DNA from: Streptomyces sp. NBC_01707
GTDB taxonomy: Bacteria > Actinomycetota > Actinomycetes > Streptomycetales > Streptomycetaceae
Direction of reading: 5' to 3'
Length of the DNA stretch: 64,000 nt
Assembly (NCBI RefSeq): GCF_041438805.1
Contig: NZ_CP109190.1
Span: forward strand, 1,116,001-1,180,000
Numbering within the stretch: position 1 is the first letter of the stretch; every line of letters starts with the position of its first letter. Shown piece after piece: positions 34,204-41,911 of the stretch. A program made the position numbers and the translations under genes. Under the pieces are notes generated by a model that did not search any database, had not been told where the DNA came from, and was given only the letters and a program-made list of their open reading frames with translations.

Positions 34204-34695
34204 GTGGGAAAGCTGACAGTGCGTGCGCTGCGCGCCGTACTCGTGGTGGTGCTCGCCGGCACCGTGTGCGTACAGGCGGGGATGATGTGGGTGTTGATCA
34301 GTGGGAGCGACCCGGAGGACGGATCGCTCCCACTGACCGCGCTGCGCGTGATCACGATCCTGGGCATGTTGTCGGCCCAGGTCGCCCTGGTCTGCGTCTG
34401 GCGGCTGGTGACGATGGTGCGACGCGGCACCGTGTTCTCCCACGCCGCCTTCCGGTACGTGGACGCCGTGATCGGCGCGATCGTGGCGGCTGCCCTGCTG
34501 TGGTTCGCGGTCACGGCCGTCAATGCGCCGGGCCAGCGGGAGGACCCGGGTGTCACCGTCATCATGGGCGGGATCGGCCTGGCCATCCTGGGGGTCGCGC
34601 TCATCGTCCTCGTGCTGCGGATGCTGCTCGCCCAGGCCGTCGCGCGCGACGTCGAAGCGGCAGAGATGCAGGCCGAGTTGGACGAGGTGATCTGA
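34204..34695 (+). CDS. DUF2975 family membrane protein
   Basis: 163 residues with four transmembrane helices (about 10-30, 48-72, 90-110 and 122-145): VVVLAGTVCVQAGMMWVLIS, VITILGMLSAQVALVCVWRL, AVIGAIVAAALLWFAVTAV and GLAILGVALIVLVLRMLLAQ. The FSHAAFRYVDAVIG segment is typical of the DUF2975 family, nearly always paired with a small Cro-like HTH gene. GGAAGGA before a GTG chooses the start. The C-terminal tail is acidic. Function unknown; a membrane sensor that sequesters the HTH partner is a common guess. Confidence 0.88.
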   Translation: MGKLTVRALRAVLVVVLAGTVCVQAGMMWVLISGSDPEDGSLPLTALRVITILGMLSAQVALVCVWRLVTMVRRGTVFSHAAFRYVDAVIGAIVAAALLWFAVTAVNAPGQREDPGVTVIMGGIGLAILGVALIVLVLRMLLAQAVARDVEAAEMQAELDEVI

Positions 34696-34916
34696 TGCCG
34701 ATCTTCGTCGACATCGACGTGATGCTGGCCAGGCGGAAGATGTCCGTGGGCGAGCTCGCGGACCGCGTAGGGATCACCCCCGCCAACCTGGCGGTACTCA
34801 AGAACGGCCGCGCCAAGGCGGTGCGCTTCGCGACGCTCGCCGCGCTCTGCGAGGTGCTCAAGTGCCAGCCGGGCGACCTGCTGCGCTGGGAGGCCGAAGA
34901 CGCCGTGGGCGCATGA
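34695..34916 (+). CDS. Small Cro/C1-type HTH regulator (YozG-like)
   Basis: 73 residues, almost all one helix-turn-helix domain: FVDIDVMLARRKMSVGELAD, RVGITPANLAVLKNGRAKAV, RFATLAALCEVLKCQPGDLL. Start codon overlaps the DUF2975 stop (TGATG), showing coupling. The pair is a frequent two-gene module in Gram-positive bacteria. It probably binds the CTATCGA palindrome upstream and autoregulates. Confidence 0.92.
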   Translation: MPIFVDIDVMLARRKMSVGELADRVGITPANLAVLKNGRAKAVRFATLAALCEVLKCQPGDLLRWEAEDAVGA

Positions 34917-35152
34917 CGTACGCCAGGGCGGGCGCGAAAAGATCCGTGACACGGCACGTGGACCCCATCGACGTGGATCGCCGATCACCCGCAGCACCGT
35001 CCCGGCCTCGTTGGGCAGATACCGGTTGACCTGTACCGCACCGTCCTGGTCGACGATCACGACCTGCGAACGCCCCCACCGCATACCCCTGCTCTCCCAT
35101 CGCGGAAGGGCGGGGGTTCGTCGTCGGGAGGGCAGCCGGAGCCGACCGCCGA

Positions 35153-35251
35153 GTGGACCGCGAGACCGGCAAGGTCAGGATCAAGAGCGTCTACGCGGTC
35201 ACCAGGCTCGCTGCGGGACAGGTCACACCCATCGAGCTCTTGGCCGGCGGG
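35153..35251 (+). pseudogene. ISAs1-type transposase fragment
   Basis: About 30 residues, DRETGKVRIKSVYAVTRLAA, GQVTPIELLAGG, match the segment of ISAs1/H-repeat transposases before the conserved WGIEN box, where VYAITSL is followed by a helix. The WGIEN box itself and the rest of the DDE core are absent; the frame ends in the DoxX gene's 3' end. It is an isolated relic. Confidence 0.5.
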
Positions 35252-35608
35252 TTACCAGGGTCCGTGGTCGGCCAGGCCCAGAGCGAGGCCGGCGGCCGCG
35301 GTAGCGAGGAACACGATCCCGCCGACGATGTTGCGGGAGCCCACCCGCAGGTGGGCGATGATCGCGCCGATGAAGTACAGCACGAGACCGGAGGCGGCGA
35401 GGGTCCCAAGGAGCGGCACGGCGAGCCCGGCCAGCAACCCCACGGTGCCCGCTGCCAGCAGCATGCCCAGCACCGGTACCCACTTCCGGGGCACGCCCTT
35501 CATGTCCGCCTGGGTCTTGGGGTATTCGTGGCCTATCAGGTAGGTGACGGCGGCGGCACCGTTGAAGACCGCACCGAGGATGGTGACCGTGACGTAGGCA
35601 GCGAACAC
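35252..35608 (-). CDS. DoxX-like membrane protein
   Basis: 118 residues with four hydrophobic helices. AAYVTVTILGAVFNGAAAVT, LIGHEYPKTQADMKGVPRKW, VPVLGMLLAAGTVGLLAGLA and GLVLYFIGAIIAHLRVGSRN follow the DoxX_2/DoxX-like pattern, including the conserved H-x-x-R after the third helix. ACGGAG precedes the GTG. Members are linked to redox homeostasis or quinone chemistry in membranes, with little direct evidence. The 3' end abuts a transposase fragment. Confidence 0.85.
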   Translation of the reverse strand: MFAAYVTVTILGAVFNGAAAVTYLIGHEYPKTQADMKGVPRKWVPVLGMLLAAGTVGLLAGLAVPLLGTLAASGLVLYFIGAIIAHLRVGSRNIVGGIVFLATAAAGLALGLADHGPW

Positions 35609-35929
35609 GTTTTCTCCGTTTCTGTGGCCAATAGCCTTGCCGGGCACTCCGTCGTGGGATGCCGTTCTCCTGGACGACGAACCGGCGACTCGATTTGTGA
35701 CATCGCTCGGCAGCCGGGCGTGCCCATGGTCTCGAACTCCCCTTGACCGTTGAGCATCGCGCGAAGGCGCTGTCGGGGGACTGGGGTGTCTTCTGCTCCC
35801 TGATGATCGTCCCGGGTTGCCCAGGCACGACCCCGGGCGGCCAACCGACCTCGCGCGCTACTCCTGAAGCTCGAACAGTGCTGTGACCAACGGGCGGCCC
35901 GCCCCGCGGTCGGGATGGCTTGCGGAGGA
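35609..35929. other. Stretch without a recognisable gene
   Basis: Between DoxX and the IS5-type fragment; may include decayed continuation of the transposase, but no motif is recognisable. Confidence 0.35.
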
Positions 35930-36127
35930 CGGGCCTTCCGGTCGGTAGCGAGGTCGACCAAGCGTCCAACTCCTGTGGCACATCCCCCCACTGCCCGCCC
36001 GTCTTGAAGCGCCGGACCACGCACTCGAACTGCTGCTGCAGCCGATCGGGGTACGGGCCGCACTCGCCGATCGCAGGGCGGTGTAGGTGAACTCCCACTC
36101 CGTATAAAACAGTTGCCTTCGCGTCAC
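35930..36127 (-). pseudogene. IS5-type transposase N-terminal fragment, frameshifted
   Basis: A GTG frame begins TRRQLFYTEWEF, as in IS5-family transposases of Streptomyces. After a frameshift near 36070 the sequence continues AIGECGPYPDRLQQQFECVV, RRFKTGGQWGDVPQE, AWST, matching the DUF4096 N-terminal domain (G-x-YP-RL-QFE-RFK-GAQW-MP-WST). The DDE catalytic domain is absent. An old insertion remnant. Confidence 0.6.
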
Positions 36128-36261
36128 GCAAGACGACCTACAGGATCAGACCCCGTCACAAGGGCGAGTCAGCAGGTTGTCACGACTCCGTACGTGCCCC
36201 AGCGGCGCTCCGTCTGCCGGGCGGTGCCGCGCTGCACGTTCGCGGCGGCCGGGTCGACGAC

Positions 36262-36350
36262 AAGGCCCTCGGTGGTCTCACTACCGGATCGAGCACCATC
36301 TGCCCCCGGCCTGCCCCCCAACTATGCGCCGCACGCGGCAGACGCTGGAT
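36262..36350 (+). pseudogene. Fatty acid desaturase C-terminal fragment
   Basis: The frame HYRIEHHLPPACPPTMRRTR matches the third histidine box region of membrane fatty acid desaturases (NYQIEHHLFPxMPRxxL). Preceding GGL is one frame off, so the fragment is frameshifted. No other desaturase part is seen nearby. Recognition rests on one motif. Confidence 0.45.
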
Positions 36351-36469
36351 GCCGAGCCGTCATTCGAGACTTGCAGCTCATTACCGCCGCATCGCCTCCC
36401 GCCGACGAGACAAGGCAGGAGGCGGATCGTCACGGTGTGAGCCACCCGGTCCGATGCCGCATGCCGAGA

Positions 36470-37423
36470 TCATTTCTCCCGGTCCTCATCCGCGGCCTCG
36501 TCCTCCCCTTCGTCTTCCTCCACGTCCTCCCCTTCGTCCTCGGCATCGCCGTCTTCCGCGGTCTCGTACTCGCCGTCATTCTCCGAGTCCTCGGCCTGTG
36601 CCGCTTCTTCCTCTTCCACGGCGTCTTCGTGCGACATGACGACTTCACCGTCTCGGATCTCGCCCCGCCAGCCTTCCGGCTCCTCGTCGGCGAGAGTGAC
36701 GTACCGCTGGAAGTGCTTGAAGTCCAGCCGAACCCGGCGGCCCTGGGCCCGCCAAATATTTCCGGTCTTTTCGAAGAACCCGGAAGGGTAGTACTCCATG
36801 ACCAGGACGATCCGCGTCAGCGTCGGCGCCAGTTCATGGAAACTCACGGCACCCTTGGTCGTCCCCTTGGCCCCTTCGGAGCTCCAGACGATCCGGTCGT
36901 CCGGAATCTGCTCCTGAACAGTCGCTTTGAAGCTGCGGGAAGAGGGGCCGACCTTGACCTTCCAGTCGCTGCCCATCTCGTCGCCCATCGACACGCTGCG
37001 AACGCCCTTGGTAAAGCTGCTGAACTCCTCGTACTGGGTCCAGTAGTCGTAGGCCGTGCGAAGCGGCACTCCGACATCGAGGACCTCAATGATGTTCATG
37101 CTCTTGCTACTGCCGGACTTGCCCTTGCCGCCGCCGAACGCCTCCTTGACCTTGCCCACGACACTGTCCTTGACGCCTTTGGCCTTCTCGGACAAGAACG
37201 CCTTCACGGGGGATTCGCCCCCGAGGACGCGCGAGCCGACTTTGAGCAGTGACCCGCCGTTTTCCGCCACATCCGTCAGCTGCCCCGTGACGTCCGTGAG
37301 CTTGTCGCTTGCCTTCTCCGCGAGCCGTCCCACCTGCGATTCGACAAAACCCGACAGCGCCTCACCCAGTCCGCCCGCCCCCGACCCCTGCGTCTCGCGA
37401 TCCTTCGTCTCCTTCGCAGCCAT
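36470..37423 (-). CDS. SRPBCC (polyketide cyclase-like) protein with acidic tail, GvpZ-like
   Basis: 317 residues in three parts: a helical N-terminus (1-110, GLGEALSGFVESQVGRLAEK, SDKLTDVTGQLTDVAENGG), an SRPBCC ligand-binding domain (about 108-250, NIIEVLDVGVPLRTAYDYWT, YEEFSSFTKGVRSVSMGD, ELAPTLTRIVLVMEYYPSG), and a 60-residue Glu/Asp-rich tail. The arrangement resembles the Z gene of Streptomyces gas-vesicle clusters. It is six bases after the stop of the preceding gene, so both are one operon. No gvpA, F, G, J, K, L, O or S is encoded here. Role unknown; could be a scaffold or lipid-binding stress protein. Confidence 0.8.
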   Translation of the reverse strand: MAAKETKDRETQGSGAGGLGEALSGFVESQVGRLAEKASDKLTDVTGQLTDVAENGGSLLKVGSRVLGGESPVKAFLSEKAKGVKDSVVGKVKEAFGGGKGKSGSSKSMNIIEVLDVGVPLRTAYDYWTQYEEFSSFTKGVRSVSMGDEMGSDWKVKVGPSSRSFKATVQEQIPDDRIVWSSEGAKGTTKGAVSFHELAPTLTRIVLVMEYYPSGFFEKTGNIWRAQGRRVRLDFKHFQRYVTLADEEPEGWRGEIRDGEVVMSHEDAVEEEEAAQAEDSENDGEYETAEDGDAEDEGEDVEEDEGEDEAADEDREK

Positions 37424-37429
37424 GACGGG

Positions 37430-38110
37430 TCACCTCCGGCGATCAGCGTGCTTGGATGTCCTCTTCGCCACCTGCCCCGAGGACGCCGCCCTCTTCGCGG
37501 GAGCACGCTTCCTGGCAGCAGACTTCTTCGCCGGGGCTGACTTCTTCGCGGCCGGCTTCGTCGCGGAGGACTTCTTCCGGGATGGCTCCTTCGCCGCCGC
37601 CCCGGACGAGCTCCGGGTAGAGGGGGCCCTCTCTCGCCTTGCCGCGGTGCCCCTCCCGGGCCGAGCCGGCTTCCGGGAGCTTCTCCGGCGCTGCGGGCGT
37701 CCGCGTTCAGGCTCCTTCTCTTCCTCCTCCGGTGCCGCTTCCTCTTCCTCCTCCGGTTCCTCCTCTTCGTACTCCTCCTCCGGCTCAGCCTCATCCTTCT
37801 CGCCGAGGTTGGCAGTGCGGTCACGGAGCGTGTCCGCGAGCGCCTCCATGCCGCGAGTCGCAGCCGCTGTCACTGCCTTGCGGCCGGCCTCGATGAACTC
37901 ACCTTTCAGCTGGTCCTGCACTTCGGCCACCTGCGGGATCTCCCCCAGCATGCGCATTCCCTCGGTAGCGAGCTGGCGCGGGTCAAGGCCCAACCGTTTG
38001 CCCGCCAGATAAGTCCCCACACTCAGCGCGAGCTTGCCCTTCTTCGTGCGGCCCAGTACGTATCCGCCGAGAAGGGCCGCGGCGAGAGTCAGCTTGGTCT
38101 GATCGTCCAT
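37430..38110 (-). CDS. GvpY-like protein with basic AKR-rich tail
   Basis: 226 residues. The first 100 (DDQTKLTLAAALLGGYVLGR, KKGKLALSVGTYLAGKRLGL, GEIPQVAEVQDQLKGEFIEA) are helical with a hydrophobic glycine-rich segment that may sit on a membrane or in an assembly. Then come an acidic Glu run (about 108-135) and a long Lys/Arg/Ala/Ser tail resembling histone H1, likely to bind nucleic acid or polyanion. The ATG after GAAGGTGAC is chosen; a GTG two codons upstream is possible. It precedes and is co-transcribed with the SRPBCC gene; the pair resembles gvpY-gvpZ of Streptomyces. Confidence 0.78.
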   Translation of the reverse strand: MDDQTKLTLAAALLGGYVLGRTKKGKLALSVGTYLAGKRLGLDPRQLATEGMRMLGEIPQVAEVQDQLKGEFIEAGRKAVTAAATRGMEALADTLRDRTANLGEKDEAEPEEEYEEEEPEEEEEAAPEEEEKEPERGRPQRRRSSRKPARPGRGTAARRERAPSTRSSSGAAAKEPSRKKSSATKPAAKKSAPAKKSAARKRAPAKRAASSGQVAKRTSKHADRRR

Positions 38111-38620
38111 GCGCACGTCACCTTCAACGTTCCCGCGGGACCCACCCTTGCCGTGCGAACTGCGGCTCTGTGGCTGTCAGGGGTCTCTGCCCTGACAGCC
38201 ACTGCCGATTTCGGGAGCGCGACGAAGGGGGCGCCTGATCCTGTTCACTCCGGGCGAGGCCGACCCTCCACAGCCCGGCGGTTGCGGCCACGACGGAAGG
38301 TCGCCTCGGCACGAGAGCCATCACTTGATGCCGGTCCTGTACTCACCAGTCTCGCCCGTATCGTGGCAGTCGCACCTTGGAAAGCTCCGCCTCCTGATGC
38401 GGGGGCGCGCCGCGTGGCATCTGCGGTTGCCAGCTGTGGTTGCCGGTCCTCGGCGTCGGCGCCGACCCCTGCGGTGGCCCCGATGTCTGACGGATACTTG
38501 ATGTGCCGTGACGCGGGCACGGTTGTCGTGTCCTTCTACTGCGGGGCGGGTTCTGCCGGTATGCCAGCAGGTCCGTGAGAAGGCGACCGACAGCCTGCCC
38601 GGCGCAGGAAGGTTGTGCAG
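38111..38620. other. Intergenic region between divergent stress operons
   Basis: Contains the promoters for the minus-strand GvpY-like operon and for the plus-strand sigma factor operon. A strong hairpin is described separately. No coding region is supported. Confidence 0.5.
38171..38201. terminator. Perfect 12-bp hairpin
   Basis: TGGCTGTCAGGG-GTCTCTG-CCCTGACAGCCA. It lies upstream of a minus-strand gene and 420 bases before a plus-strand gene, so it does not follow any gene in the window directly; it may be an attenuator, insulator or relic terminator. Confidence 0.6.
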
Positions 38621-39211
38621 GTGACGTCGTCTGCCGGTCTCGGTTCACAGCCCGCCTCCCTCGCCCCGGAGGTGGGACTGGACGATGCCACGTTGGTGGT
38701 CCGTGCCCGTGACGGCGACATGCGCGCCTTCGAGGTACTGGTGCGCCGCTATCAGGGGCCGATGTACCGCTTGGCACTACATATGCTCGCGAGCCGCGGC
38801 GACGCCGAGGACGTGGTGCAAGAGGTGTTCCTGACCGCTTGGCGGCGGCTGGGGCAGCTACGGGACGATGCAGCCTTCGTGGGCTGGCTCTACCGGACGA
38901 CGAGCAACCGGTGCCTGAACATCATCCGGGCACGTAGACCCGTCGCACAGGCTGACCTGGACCGTCGCGAATCCGCCGAGGTGACTGGATCACCGGAGCG
39001 GGCGGCACAGGTCAGCGAGCAGCTGATCGCGCTCGCTGCCGCTTTGAAGCGGCTGACTCCAGAGCAGCGGGCGTGCTGGCTGTTGCGGGAGGTGCACGGT
39101 CGCTCCTACGAGGAGATCGCCGGGGTCATGGGCACGACCCGTACGGCGGTGCGTGGACGTATAGCGCGCGCTCGAGTGCAATTGGCGGAGGCGATGGCTC
39201 CATGGAAATGA
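38621..39211 (+). CDS. ECF-type RNA polymerase sigma factor
   Basis: 196 residues. Sigma region 2 at about 36-105 (AFEVLVRRYQGPMYRLALHM, DAEDVVQEVFLTAWRRLGQL, GWLYRTTSNRCLNIIRARRP) and region 4 at 138-190 (LTPEQRACWLLREVHGRSYE, EIAGVMGTTRTAVRGRIARA). GTG with AGGAAGG eight bases upstream. First gene of an operon with Gls24-family and membrane proteins; its stop overlaps the start of a gene encoding an anti-sigma-like zinc motif, the classical position for a sigma/anti-sigma pair. Probably directs RNA polymerase to envelope-stress promoters, perhaps its own. Confidence 0.92.
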   Translation: MTSSAGLGSQPASLAPEVGLDDATLVVRARDGDMRAFEVLVRRYQGPMYRLALHMLASRGDAEDVVQEVFLTAWRRLGQLRDDAAFVGWLYRTTSNRCLNIIRARRPVAQADLDRRESAEVTGSPERAAQVSEQLIALAAALKRLTPEQRACWLLREVHGRSYEEIAGVMGTTRTAVRGRIARARVQLAEAMAPWK

Positions 39212-39759
39212 GCGACGCTCAGGGCTATGTGCTGTCTTGCGGCCGCAAGATGGAGACGGTGTGGGAACGGCTCGATCCGGACGGCACCGACCTGACTGAC
39301 ACCCATGATCTCACCTGCGAGCACTGCTCTGAGGCTCGGCAGAACCTGGTGATCCTGCAGGAGGTGACCGGCGAGCTCGCCTCGGAGGAGATCGGACCTC
39401 CGCTGACCTTGACCGGACGGATCATGTCTGCGGTGCGCGCAGAGGTCCGCCGTCACCACATGCTCGCGTTGCCCGGCGCGGAGCCGGGCGCAGTGCAGAT
39501 CAGCGAACAAGCGGTCGCTGCCGTCCTCCGATGTGCCGCCGATTCCGTCGACGGTGTACGCGCACGGCACTGCCGGATTTCCGTCACGGACAGGAAGGGC
39601 GCGGTGGACGTGGAAATGAGCCTCGCGGTGGCCTACCGCAGGTTTTCCGCCGACGCAGTCGACGAGGTGCGCGAGCGGGTCCGGGCAGCAGCCGCAGCAC
39701 GGGTCGGGATAGTCCTGGTGCGTCTGGACCTGACCGTGGAAGACCTGTACGACGCATGA
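39208..39759 (+). CDS. ZAS-like zinc motif fused to Asp23/Gls24 domain
   Basis: 183 residues. The N-terminal 45 residues have Cys11, His33, Cys37 and Cys40 in the order C-x21-H-x3-C-x2-C (SCGRK; THDLTCEHCSEA), the ligand pattern of ZAS anti-sigma factors such as RsrA. A linker with LTGRIMSAVRAEVRRHH leads to a Gls24-like domain (VQISEQAVAAVLRCAADSVD, GVRARHCRISV, ERVRAAAAARVGIVLVRLDL). ATGA overlap with the sigma gene. It probably binds that sigma factor, with zinc or redox state as switch. An ATG two codons upstream is possible. The anti-sigma role is inference. Confidence 0.82.
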   Translation: MSDAQGYVLSCGRKMETVWERLDPDGTDLTDTHDLTCEHCSEARQNLVILQEVTGELASEEIGPPLTLTGRIMSAVRAEVRRHHMLALPGAEPGAVQISEQAVAAVLRCAADSVDGVRARHCRISVTDRKGAVDVEMSLAVAYRRFSADAVDEVRERVRAAAAARVGIVLVRLDLTVEDLYDA

Positions 39760-40241
39760 ATCCCCGGGATCCGGCAGCAGACTGTCGAGAGAGGCTGAAG
39801 CACATGGACAAGGTGTTCGTGACGGCAACGACCGTGCCGGACGACGAGACACGGGTCTCCCGTGCCCAGTGGGTGATCGCCGAGCCCGTGATCGCCGCAA
39901 TCGCCGCCCGAGCCGCAGTCGCCGTCCCTGGTGTCGTACGGCTCGAGCCCGGCCTGACCGGACTCGCCTCCCAGGTGGCGCGTTCGGTGCGCCAGAGGAT
40001 CAACGGCCTCGCCCCGGCCCCGACCGAGGGTGTGAGCATCACGGTCGACCACACAGTCGTGCCGTCGAGCCTGCACGCCTCCATCGACATGGTCGCCTCC
40101 GGGCGTGAACAGGCCTGGGCCGTGGGGCGGGCTGTCCAGCGTGAGGTCATGCGTGCCGTCGCCGATGCCACGGGCCTCGTTCCGCAGTCCGTCGTGGTGT
40201 CGATCATGGATATCGACTTGGATCGGACCGGTGCGTGGTGA
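39756..40241 (+). CDS. Asp23/Gls24 family envelope stress protein
   Basis: 161 residues by the ATGA overlap with the previous gene; an ATG at 39804 with GAGAGAGG upstream would give 145. The conserved core is WVIAEPVIAAIAARAAVAVP, GVVRLEPGLTGLASQVARSV and a C-terminal strand REVMRAVADATGLVPQSVVV typical of Gls24, in which a beta-alpha domain polymerises or binds membranes via AmaP. Second Gls24-type protein of the operon. Translationally coupled at both ends (stop overlaps next GTG). Confidence 0.85.
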   Translation: MNPRDPAADCRERLKHMDKVFVTATTVPDDETRVSRAQWVIAEPVIAAIAARAAVAVPGVVRLEPGLTGLASQVARSVRQRINGLAPAPTEGVSITVDHTVVPSSLHASIDMVASGREQAWAVGRAVQREVMRAVADATGLVPQSVVVSIMDIDLDRTGAW

Positions 40242-40570
40242 CTCCGAGATCAGAGCTGGCACACTCCCTTCTGGCTGTCCTGGGCAGGATCCCGGGTCTG
40301 CGCCCGGCGACCCCCGCCACCACCCACGTGGGCTCACGCGTGCCCTGGAACCTTGACACCATGGCTGTCGGCATCGACGAAGAACTCATCGAGATCCGCG
40401 TCGTCGCCCTCGCCCTCCCCCTTCCTCCGATCCTGCGCGAGGCCGAGGCCGCCCTGCGCGCAGCGCTGAAGGAGACCGGGTGGAAGGACGCCCGGCTGCG
40501 CCTTGTCGTCTGCGACATCGATGCCGCCGCCCTGACCTCCGTCGTTCACGCGAGTGGCGCGGGTGCCTGA
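40238..40570 (+). CDS. Hypothetical protein of the Gls24 operon
   Basis: 110 residues from a GTG overlapping the previous stop (GTGA). The core is VGIDEELIEIRVVALALPLP, REAEAALRAALKETGWKDAR, LRLVVCDIDAAALTSV, an alpha/beta pattern similar in length and rhythm to half a Gls24 domain, but it lacks the GVR/GVHEL signature. Conserved position in homologous Streptomyces operons is recalled but not checked. Likely part of the same membrane-associated assembly. Confidence 0.7.
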   Translation: MTPRSELAHSLLAVLGRIPGLRPATPATTHVGSRVPWNLDTMAVGIDEELIEIRVVALALPLPPILREAEAALRAALKETGWKDARLRLVVCDIDAAALTSVVHASGAGA

Positions 40571-40661
40571 AGGGCCATGACGTTCTCCCCCGGCACGGGT
40601 CGTTCAGGTGTGACGAGCGCGAAGCCGCCTCGTCCGGAGCCAGATAATCGAGGAGAGCACC

Positions 40662-41162
40662 ATGACGAACCCAGCCACCACGAATACCGCCGTGCCCTCC
40701 ACCTTTGCCGCAGGCGACACGGAGAAGAGTGCCACCAGCGCACCTGAAGCTTCCTCTGCACAAGCCTCCGGGCAGGGCTCCACCACCATCGCCGATGTCG
40801 TCGTCCAAAAGATCGCCGGTATCGCTGCCCGCGAGGTGCCCGGCGTACACGAGCTGGGTGGCGGAGCGGCACGGGCGTTCGGCGCAGTCAAGGGGCGTAT
40901 CCCCGGAGCCTCCGCCAGCGCCGGACAGGGCGTCTCCGTCGAGGTCGGTCAGAAGCAGACGGCCGTGGACCTTCAGATGCTGGTCGAGTACGGAGTGTCC
41001 ATACCCGAGTTGGCCAAGGACGTCCGCAACAACGTCATCGACTCCGTCGAGCACATGACGGGCCTGGAGGTCGTCGAGGTCAACATCAATGTCAGTGACG
41101 TCCACATCCCGGCTGACGACAGTGACGGTGACGACCAGGACACCGGCAGCCGCGTCCAGTAG
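40662..41162 (+). CDS. Asp23/Gls24 family envelope stress protein
   Basis: 166 residues. After a 40-residue Ala/Ser/Thr-rich N-terminus come GSTTIADVVVQKIAGIAARE, VPGVHELGGGAARAFGAVKG, VEVGQKQTAVDLQMLVEYGV and DVRNNVIDSVEHMTGLEVVE, the full Asp23/Gls24 signature. This is the most canonical family member here. GAGGAGAG precedes the ATG and 91 bases separate it from the previous gene, so it may also have its own promoter. In Firmicutes Asp23 is an abundant protein under the membrane, tethered by AmaP. Confidence 0.93.
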   Translation: MTNPATTNTAVPSTFAAGDTEKSATSAPEASSAQASGQGSTTIADVVVQKIAGIAAREVPGVHELGGGAARAFGAVKGRIPGASASAGQGVSVEVGQKQTAVDLQMLVEYGVSIPELAKDVRNNVIDSVEHMTGLEVVEVNINVSDVHIPADDSDGDDQDTGSRVQ

Positions 41163-41328
41163 CCGCTCCCATCCCCCGGCACCGCACACACCGTACGTCG
41201 CCTACAGACGGCTGGGGCCCGGCCACGGGTCTGTCCACGTCAGGGTCCATCTGTGCGGCCTCGCACACCGCGACTCGATGTCACATGGCCACTGTGGGGG
41301 CAACCTACGGCACCCAAGGAGAATTGAC

Positions 41329-41538
41329 ATGACGTCCACTCAGATAGGCCTCCTGACAGGACTCGTCCTCGGCCTCGCCGCTGCGTTCGGCGGTTTCGAA
41401 GCCTTCCTCATCGTCCTCGTTCTCGGGACGGTCGGGCTGCTGGTAGGGCGATACCTCGACGGCAAGCTCGACCTCGCCCAGCTCACCGGACGTGACAGGG
41501 ACGACTTCCATGGACACCGCGATCACCACGTCAGCTGA
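41329..41538 (+). CDS. Small membrane protein (DUF2273-like)
   Basis: 69 residues: two closely spaced hydrophobic stretches (TQIGLLTGLVLGLAAAFGGF, AFLIVLVLGTVGLLVGRYLD) and a short charged tail. Small two-helix proteins of the DUF2273 type accompany Asp23 and AmaP in Gram-positive operons and may help to anchor the complex. AAGGAGAATTGAC before the ATG is a strong ribosome binding site. Overlaps the next gene by 29 bases in a different frame. Confidence 0.85.
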   Translation: MTSTQIGLLTGLVLGLAAAFGGFEAFLIVLVLGTVGLLVGRYLDGKLDLAQLTGRDRDDFHGHRDHHVS

Positions 41539-41911
41539 ACGGGACTCCGGCGCGGCGCAGCGAGGCACCACGACGATCTCCGACCGCACCGTGGAACGTA
41601 TCGCCACCCGGGTGTTGACCGAAGTCGAGAACATCGGCGGAGCGGCCGGCCGGCTGCTGGGCATCGCGGTCCCAGGAGAACACTCCGAAGGCTCGGCCCA
41701 CGTTGCCGCGAAGGTCAGTGGCGACTCGGCCGCGGCGCTCGATGTCCGCCTGTCCGTCGCCTATCCACAATCCGTCGCTCACACCACCGAAGACGCCCGC
41801 GCACGCTTGGTACGCCGCGTCGCGGACCTCACCGGTCTGACCGTGACCCGCGTCGACATCACCGTCACTGCACTGCGCGCTCCCGACTCACCGACCAGGA
41901 GAGTCCGATGA
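41510..41911 (+). CDS. Asp23/Gls24 family envelope stress protein
   Basis: 133 residues: RGTTTISDRTVERIATRVLT, EVENIGGAAGRLLGIAVPGE, AALDVRLSVAYPQSVAHTTE, LVRRVADLTGLTVTRVDITV. The Gls24 order of helix, Gly-rich loop, strand and helix is conserved, although the loop is AAGR rather than HEL. AGGGA eight bases before ATG. Fourth Gls24-type protein of the operon and coupled to the next gene through ATGA. Confidence 0.88.
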   Translation: MDTAITTSAERDSGAAQRGTTTISDRTVERIATRVLTEVENIGGAAGRLLGIAVPGEHSEGSAHVAAKVSGDSAAALDVRLSVAYPQSVAHTTEDARARLVRRVADLTGLTVTRVDITVTALRAPDSPTRRVR

